Assembly: GCA_002304945.1 (NCBI GenBank)
Contig: DBPQ01000046.1
Location: 1 to 18,136, forward strand
Direction of reading: 5' to 3'
DNA: 18,136 bases
Source: Actinomycetales bacterium UBA1416
GTDB lineage: Bacteria > Actinomycetota > Actinomycetes > Actinomycetales > Actinomycetaceae
Positions 13,225-18,136 of the stretch are shown piece by piece. A program made the translations under genes and the position numbers. How positions within the stretch are numbered: position 1 is the first letter of the stretch; every line of letters begins with the position of its first letter. Under the pieces are notes generated by a model. That model was given only the letters and a program-made list of their open reading frames with translations. It had not been told where the DNA came from and made no database searches.

Positions 13225-15090
13225 CTACTCCTTCGGTGGGCCGGCGAGCGGCAGGGTGACGGTGATGATGGTCTGGCCGGGCTGGGAGTCGGCGCTGATG
13301 GTGCCGCCGTGCTCCTCGACGAGCCGCTTCGCGAGTCCCAGGCCGAGGCCGAGGCCGTAGCGGATGGTGCCGTGCTTGGTGGTGAAGCGCGGCTCGAAGA
13401 TGCGGGGCAGCACGGCGGGATCGATTCCGGGACCGTTGTCGATGATGTCGACGACGACCCACTCCCCCTCGACCCGGGTCGAGATCTCGAGGCGGCCCTC
13501 GCCACTGAGCGCGTCGGCGGCGTTGACGATCAGGTTGGTCCACACCTGCCCGAGACGGGAGGGGTGGGCCCGCAGCGGGGGGACCTCGCCGTAGTCCCGG
13601 ACGACGTCGATGCCGTGCAACCGGTGGGCCACGAGGCGCAGGGTGTCCTCGATCCCGGCGTTGAGGTCCACCCCGTCCAGCGCGTCCGACTCGGGGCGGG
13701 CGTAGGAGCGGAGCGAGGTGGCCAGCTCCGCGATCCGTGCGGAGGCCACCTCGATGTTGCGGGCGGCGGTGCCGAGCATCGCGGCCGACTCCACCATGTC
13801 GAGCTGGCGGACGTCCACGGACCGCGCCAGCGACGGGTCGGTGATTCCGGCGGAGACGAGCCGCCACGCGAGCTCGGGATCCCTGGTCAGCTTCTCCAGC
13901 TCGCGGCGGACCTGCCGCTCCTGGGCGGTGGAGAGGCCCGGACGGTTGCGCGTGGAGGCGAGGACCTCCCCGAGCAGGCGGCCCTGGGGATGCGACTCGA
14001 CGAGCCGGGTCACCTCCTCGGCGAGGGAGGCGGCTGCGCGCGTGAGAGCGGCGACCGGGTTGTTGAGTTCGTGGGCCACTCCCGCGGCCAGCTCGCCGAG
14101 AGTGGCGAACCGTGCCTGCTGGATGAGCTCGAGGCGGGCGGCCTCCAGGGCGGACAGCGCCTTGGCGAGCCGGCGCTGCTCCTTCTTCAGCCGGGCGTTC
14201 AGCTCGTTGCGTTCCACCTGGAGCTCCTCGGACCGCAGCAGTCGGAGGGTGAGTCCGCGGATGGCCCCGGCGGTGAGGCCCGCGGCCACGCCGGGATCGA
14301 GGATCAGGGCACGGTTGAGCTGGTCGGTGGACAGGTGGATGGCCTCGACCTCGGTGGTGGTGGTGGAGGTGAAGAACGCCTTCTGCTGGCGTGCCAGGGA
14401 CAGGAGCCCGACCACGGGTCCGGTGGACGCGTGGTGCAGGAGGAGGTTCTCCGACGGCGTCGCACGGGTGAGGGCGACCTTCCCGGAGATGAGGATGAAC
14501 ACGCCGTCGACGTCCTCACCCTGGCGGGTGAGCCGGACGCCCGGCGGCAGCAGGAGCCTGGGACGGCGGGTGAGGGCGCCGTCGATGCCGCGCACGATCC
14601 GCTCCGTGAGGTCCTCGTTGCTCGCCTCCAGCAGCTGGAAGAGCTCGCTGGGCTCACTGCCCTGCTCCGCCATGACGAGGGTGGGGACGGGGTCGAGGCC
14701 GTGGTCCGCCATCCACGAGGCGAGCTGGGAGGTCACCATCCACTCGAGCAGTCCGGGGGGCGAGGGCTGCACGAGGAGGGTGTGCAGCCAGCCACGGTCG
14801 ATCGCGTCGGAGAGGTCCCGGTGGTCGGACCGGGTGGTGAGCACCACCGTCTGGGCCTCGGCCAGCTGGTCGTCCTCGTACAGGTCCCGCATGGCGGCGT
14901 CGACGTTGCCGTCCCCGGCGCACAGGACGACGAGGGGCACGGAGGCCCCACTCGCGTCCACGGTCTCGAGGGCCGCGGGGACGTCAGCGGCGACAGCGAC
15001 CGGGACGCGGTCACCGAGCGCCGCCCGCAGGCTCGCGGCCACTTCGGCGGCGGGGCCGCCGTGGCCGACGACGAGGACGAGCAGGTCCAT
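13225..15090 (-). CDS. Hybrid-type histidine kinase: pseudo-receiver, CRP-like domain, HisKA, HATPase
   Basis: A 621-residue soluble kinase with no membrane segments. Residues 1 to about 120 form a receiver-like fold (LLVLVVG, PLVVLCAGD, TVVLTT, LLVQPS) lacking the acidic pair, phospho-acceptor Asp and Lys. Residues about 160-285 form a cyclic-nucleotide-binding/CRP-like beta barrel (GVRLTRQGEDVDGVFILISG), but the phosphate-binding cassette (GEL...R in CRP) is not conserved, so the ligand is unknown. A coiled coil (about 286-325) leads to HisKA with H340 in ATLGELAAGVAHELNNP, then HATPase with the N box NLIVNAADAL, DNGPGID, IFEPRFTTK and GLGLGLGLAK. ATG 15090 is the start (TGATG overlap with the transporter stop); the open frame to 15816 lies inside the transporter gene. 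Coupling suggests it senses something linked to the transporter or its substrate. Confidence 0.93.
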   Translation of the reverse strand: MDLLVLVVGHGGPAAEVAASLRAALGDRVPVAVAADVPAALETVDASGASVPLVVLCAGDGNVDAAMRDLYEDDQLAEAQTVVLTTRSDHRDLSDAIDRGWLHTLLVQPSPPGLLEWMVTSQLASWMADHGLDPVPTLVMAEQGSEPSELFQLLEASNEDLTERIVRGIDGALTRRPRLLLPPGVRLTRQGEDVDGVFILISGKVALTRATPSENLLLHHASTGPVVGLLSLARQQKAFFTSTTTTEVEAIHLSTDQLNRALILDPGVAAGLTAGAIRGLTLRLLRSEELQVERNELNARLKKEQRRLAKALSALEAARLELIQQARFATLGELAAGVAHELNNPVAALTRAAASLAEEVTRLVESHPQGRLLGEVLASTRNRPGLSTAQERQVRRELEKLTRDPELAWRLVSAGITDPSLARSVDVRQLDMVESAAMLGTAARNIEVASARIAELATSLRSYARPESDALDGVDLNAGIEDTLRLVAHRLHGIDVVRDYGEVPPLRAHPSRLGQVWTNLIVNAADALSGEGRLEISTRVEGEWVVVDIIDNGPGIDPAVLPRIFEPRFTTKHGTIRYGLGLGLGLAKRLVEEHGGTISADSQPGQTIITVTLPLAGPPKE

Positions 15091-16487
15091 CACAGCAGTC
15101 CGAAGAACTGCCAGATCGGCGGCATCGCGAAGGCGAGGAGCAGTGCACCGCCGATGCCGACGACCAGGCCGACGAGCGCCATGTGCTTGAGCTCGATCTG
15201 TCCCGTGGCGTAGGCGATCGCGTTCGGGGGGGTCGAGATCGGCATGGACATGCCGAGCGACGTGGCGAGCGCGACCACCACCGCGATCATCGCCGGCTCG
15301 GCGCCGACGACGTCGGAGAAGCCGATCGCAAGGGGGACGAGGAGGTTGGCCGCGGCGGAGTGCGAGATGACGTTCGCCATGCCGAGCCCGATCGCGGTGA
15401 GCAGGGCGAGGACCCCCACGGCCGAGAGCGCGGCCCAGTCGAAGGATCCCAGCAGCCAGGCGTCGAGGCCCGACGCCCCCACCCCGTTGCCGAGCGCGAT
15501 ACCGCCGGCGACGAGCCACAGGACGGGCCAGGAGAGGTTCTGGATGTCCCGGCCGCCCATGACGCGCAACGCGAGCAGCGCGACCACGGGGACGAAGCCG
15601 ACGATGTTGGACGACACGCCGTGGAGCGGCTCCGTCATCCACAGGAGGATCGTCAGCCCGGCGATCGCGTAGTACATGCGGGCCGGGGTCGAGCGGTCGA
15701 AGTCGGCCTTCATGGTGAGGTTCACGCGGGTGTCGTTGGTCATGAAGTAGCGGGAGATCAGCACCCACGCCCCGAACAGGATGACGAGCATGAGGGGCAC
15801 GGCGATGACCATCCACTCTACGAACGAGATGGACAGGCCCCGGGCGGCCAGCGCGCCCAGGGCGATCGCGTTCGGCGGGGTGCCCACCGGGGTGCCCATG
15901 CCGCCGATGTTGGCGGCCACCGGGATCGCGAGGGCCACGCCGGCCTTCGCCCTCGCGTCCGGCATGGCGGCGATGATCGGGATGACGACGGCGAACATGG
16001 CCGCCGTCGTCGCCGTGTTCGACATGAACATCGAGAGGGCGGCCGTGATCAGCATGAGCCCGAGCACCGTGAGGCGGCCGGAGCCCGCGAACGGCTTCAT
16101 GAACACGGCCGCGAGGTTGTGGTCGAGCCCGAACTTGGCCGCGCCGTCGGCGATCAGGAAGCCACCGAGGAACAGGATGATGACGGGATTCGCGAGCGAG
16201 GCGAAGTAGCTCGAGTACTTCAGGGCCTCCTCCCCCACGGGCAGGAGCGCGGCGTCGGAGATCAGGAGGATCTCCAGGAGGATGACGAGAACCGCCGTGG
16301 CCATGAGCGGGATCGCCTCGGTGATCCAGAAGACGATGGCCAGCAGGAAGATCGAGAGCATCCGCTCGCCCGGCTCGTCGAGGCCGGGGATGTCCAGGAG
16401 GAACGGCAGCAGGAAGACGAGGGCTCCGATCGCGAGCCCGTAGCGCTGGATCGGCTTGAGCTGGGCGGGAGCGCTGGTGGTGGTCAT
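15090..16487 (-). CDS. DASS/SLC13 family anion (dicarboxylate or sulfate type) transporter
   Basis: A 465-residue inner-membrane protein with about 11-12 membrane segments in two inverted halves. The first half has the substrate/Na+ motif SNTAT (156-160) and GTPPNAIAL (202-210); the second has SHSAAAN (375-381) in place of the second SNT, and STPPNAIAYATGQ (418-430). DASS members import di- and tricarboxylates, or sulfate, with Na+. The substrate cannot be named from sequence. ATG 16487 has GAGG 5 nt upstream. The stop overlaps the kinase start by one base (TGATG), so transporter, kinase and response regulator form one operon, preceded by the terminator of infB. Confidence 0.92.
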   Translation of the reverse strand: MTTTSAPAQLKPIQRYGLAIGALVFLLPFLLDIPGLDEPGERMLSIFLLAIVFWITEAIPLMATAVLVILLEILLISDAALLPVGEEALKYSSYFASLANPVIILFLGGFLIADGAAKFGLDHNLAAVFMKPFAGSGRLTVLGLMLITAALSMFMSNTATTAAMFAVVIPIIAAMPDARAKAGVALAIPVAANIGGMGTPVGTPPNAIALGALAARGLSISFVEWMVIAVPLMLVILFGAWVLISRYFMTNDTRVNLTMKADFDRSTPARMYYAIAGLTILLWMTEPLHGVSSNIVGFVPVVALLALRVMGGRDIQNLSWPVLWLVAGGIALGNGVGASGLDAWLLGSFDWAALSAVGVLALLTAIGLGMANVISHSAAANLLVPLAIGFSDVVGAEPAMIAVVVALATSLGMSMPISTPPNAIAYATGQIELKHMALVGLVVGIGGALLLAFAMPPIWQFFGLL

Positions 16488-16566
16488 GGTGGCCTCGTTG
16501 CGGGTCGGGGAGTCAGCACCAAGACTAGGGGCCGGTGCCGCTGGGACGTGGGCACAGGGTCCCAGG
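16488..16566 (-). promoter_or_regulatory. Candidate promoter/operator region of the transporter-kinase operon
   Basis: This lies between the infB terminator and the transporter start. A possible -10 TAGTCT sits on the minus strand at 16522-16527, without a good -35. An inverted repeat GTGCC-N11-GGCAC covers 16535-16555. GGGACGTGG occurs at 16543-16551 and again at 16565-16573 in the terminator arm, 22 bp apart. Any role as an operator is a guess. Confidence 0.25.
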
Positions 16567-16614
16567 GACGTGGCGGCGGCCCGGCCCCAGGGGGGACCGG
16601 GCCGCCGCCACGTC
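16567..16614 (-). terminator. Terminator-like hairpin after infB
   Basis: Perfect 18-bp inverted repeat, arms 16567-16584 and 16597-16614, with a 12-nt loop, beginning 9 nt after the infB stop. It lacks a T tract, as is frequent in high-GC actinobacteria. Its strength and position indicate that infB is transcriptionally separated from the downstream transporter operon. Confidence 0.75.
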
Positions 16615-16623
16615 CGTCAGGCG

Positions 16624-18136
16624 TCAGTCGCGGGCCTTCTCGCGCACCTCGAACGTCTCGATGACGTCGCCCTCGCGGATCTCACGGTTGCCCATGCCGA
16701 TACCGCACTCGTAGCCCTCGCGGACCTCGGTGACGTCGTCCTTCTCCCGGCGCAGGGACTGGATCTCCAGGTTGTCCGAGACCACCACCCCGTCGCGCAG
16801 CAGCCGGGCCTTCGTGCCACGCCGGATGGTGCCGGAACGGACGATCGAACCGGCGATGTTGCCGAACTTGGAGGAGCGGAACACCTGCCGGATCTCCGCG
16901 GTGCCCAACTGGACCTCCTCGAAGATCGGCTTGAGCATGCCCTTGAGCGCGGCCTCGACCTCGTCGATCGCCTGGTAGATGACCGAGTAGAACTTCAGGT
17001 CGACGCCCTCGCGGTCGGCGAGTTCCGCCACCCGCTCGGCAGGCCGGACGTTGAACCCGATGATCACCGCGTTGTCCACGGTGGCGAGGTTGACGTCGTT
17101 CTGGGTGATCGCGCCAACGCCGCGGTGGATGATCCGGAGCTGGACCTCGTCGCCCACCTCGATCTTCAGCAGCGCGTCCTCGAGTGCCTCGACGGCACCG
17201 GAGACGTCACCCTTGATGATGAGGTTGAGGGTCTCGACCTTGCCCTGCTTGAGGGCCTCGTCGAACGACTCGAGCGAGATGCGCTTGCGGCGCTTCGCCA
17301 GGGTCGCGGCCCGCTCGGCGGCCTCCCGCTTGGCGGCGATCTGCCGGGCCGTGCGGTCGTCGGGCGCCACGAGGAACGTGTCACCCGCACGTGGCACCGA
17401 GGTGAGGCCGAGGACCTGCACCGGACGGGACGGCTCGGCGTGCGGCAACGACTCGCCGTGCTCGTCGAACATGGCGCGCACGCGGCCGTGGGCCGTGCCG
17501 GCCACGATCGCGTCCCCGACCTCCAGGGTGCCCGACTGGACGAGCACGGTGGCCACAGGGCCGCGGCCCTTGTCGAGGTTCGCCTCGATGGCGACGCCAC
17601 GCGCGTCCTTGTCGGGGTTCGCCCGCAGGTCGAGGGCGGCGTCCGCGGTCAGCAGGACGGCCTCGAGCAACTCGTCGATGCCGATGCGCTTGAGGGCGGA
17701 CACGTCGACAAACATGGTGTCGCCGCCGTACTCCTCCGCCACCAGGTTGAACTCGGTGAGCTGCTGCCGGATCTTGGCCGGGTTGGCGCCCTCGCGGTCG
17801 ATCTTGTTGACCGCGACGACGATCGGCACCCCGGCGGCCTGGGCGTGGTTGAGCGCCTCCACCGTCTGGGGCATCACGCCGTCGTCCGCCGCGACCACGA
17901 GGATCGCGATGTCGGTGACCTCGGCACCACGGGCACGCATGGCGGTGAACGCCTCGTGGCCCGGGGTGTCGATGAAGGTCAGCGGCCGGTCGACGCCCTC
18001 GTGCTCGAAGCGCACCTGGTAGGCGCCGATGTGCTGCGTGATACCGCCGGCCTCCCCGGCGACGACGTCGGTCGACCGAATCGCGTCCAGCAGCTTGGTC
18101 TTGCCGTGGTCGACGTGTCCCATGACGACGACGACC
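16624..18136 (-). CDS. infB: Translation initiation factor IF-2 (partial, 5' end outside window)
   Basis: IF-2 is the GTPase that places initiator fMet-tRNA on the 30S subunit and promotes subunit joining. The window contains about 503 C-terminal residues beginning just before G1 (VVVVMGHVDHGKT). Visible G motifs are DTPGHEAF (G3), AVNKID (G4) and SALK (G5). Domain II follows, then domains III and IV, with EVQLGTAEIRQVF, GSIVRSGTIRRG and the C-terminal GMGNREIREGDVIETFEV. The reading frame is open through the right edge, and the N-terminal region (usually several hundred variable residues) is missing from the window. The stop at 16624 is followed by an 18-bp hairpin. Normally rbfA follows directly; here a transporter/two-component operon intervenes. 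Confidence 0.98.
   Translation of the reverse strand, partial: VVVVMGHVDHGKTKLLDAIRSTDVVAGEAGGITQHIGAYQVRFEHEGVDRPLTFIDTPGHEAFTAMRARGAEVTDIAILVVAADDGVMPQTVEALNHAQAAGVPIVVAVNKIDREGANPAKIRQQLTEFNLVAEEYGGDTMFVDVSALKRIGIDELLEAVLLTADAALDLRANPDKDARGVAIEANLDKGRGPVATVLVQSGTLEVGDAIVAGTAHGRVRAMFDEHGESLPHAEPSRPVQVLGLTSVPRAGDTFLVAPDDRTARQIAAKREAAERAATLAKRRKRISLESFDEALKQGKVETLNLIIKGDVSGAVEALEDALLKIEVGDEVQLRIIHRGVGAITQNDVNLATVDNAVIIGFNVRPAERVAELADREGVDLKFYSVIYQAIDEVEAALKGMLKPIFEEVQLGTAEIRQVFRSSKFGNIAGSIVRSGTIRRGTKARLLRDGVVVSDNLEIQSLRREKDDVTEVREGYECGIGMGNREIREGDVIETFEVREKARD

Noticed and set aside
12094..15213. Very long plus-strand open frame (1039 codons) antisense to the kinase, regulator, rbfA and truB
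   Set aside because: It is a by-product of high-GC codon bias on the minus strand; its product is low-complexity Gly/Glu/Val/Arg-rich with no family motif, while the minus-strand genes show clear catalytic motifs.
15090..15816. N-terminal extension of the kinase frame up to 15816
   Set aside because: It lies wholly within the transporter gene and is compositionally a shadow; the ATG at 15090 with a TGATG overlap gives a sensible receiver-like start.

Overview
The window is high-GC DNA (about 70% G+C by eye) with every convincing gene on the minus strand. It comes from an actinobacterium. The housekeeping genes follow the actinobacterial order infB, rbfA, truB, ribF, rpsO, pnp, M16 peptidase, dapB, and PNPase has the actinobacterial MEGPEI start. 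Style of PNPase and of the Agl transporter suggests Micrococcales or a relative, but that level is a guess.

In transcription order (right to left): (1) 18136-16624, infB (IF-2, 5' end outside the window), closed by an 18-bp hairpin. (2) 16487-12727, a translationally coupled operon of a DASS/SLC13 anion transporter, a soluble histidine kinase (degenerate receiver, CRP-like domain, HisKA, HATPase) and a single-domain response regulator. (3) 12705-7397, rbfA, truB, ribF, rpsO and pnp, with an RNase III-type hairpin between rpsO and pnp and a strong terminator-like hairpin after pnp. (4) 7231-1875, an alpha-glucoside ABC uptake locus (AglE-like binding protein, AglF- and AglG-like permeases) and a GH65 disaccharide phosphorylase, without an ATPase gene. 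(5) 1869-1, an M16 zinc peptidase and dapB (3' end outside the window).

The ribosome/RNA-processing cluster is thus interrupted twice: by the transporter/two-component operon between infB and rbfA, and by the alpha-glucoside cassette between pnp and the M16 peptidase gene. In both places the downstream housekeeping genes (rbfA-truB-ribF; M16-dapB) sit 5-21 nt after the inserted genes and may depend on read-through from them.

Three genes are damaged as the sequence stands: truB has a one-base-type frameshift near 12020, the agl binding-protein gene is frameshifted inside its signal peptide near 7190, and the GH65 gene lacks codons for about the first 100 residues of its family. Whether this is gene decay or sequencing/assembly error is the main open question. 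The most interesting biology is the kinase: its N-terminal pseudo-receiver is visibly related to the adjacent response regulator, including the tail that follows the receiver fold. No tRNA, rRNA, CRISPR array, insertion sequence or phage gene was seen, and no gene-free stretch exceeds 300 bases.
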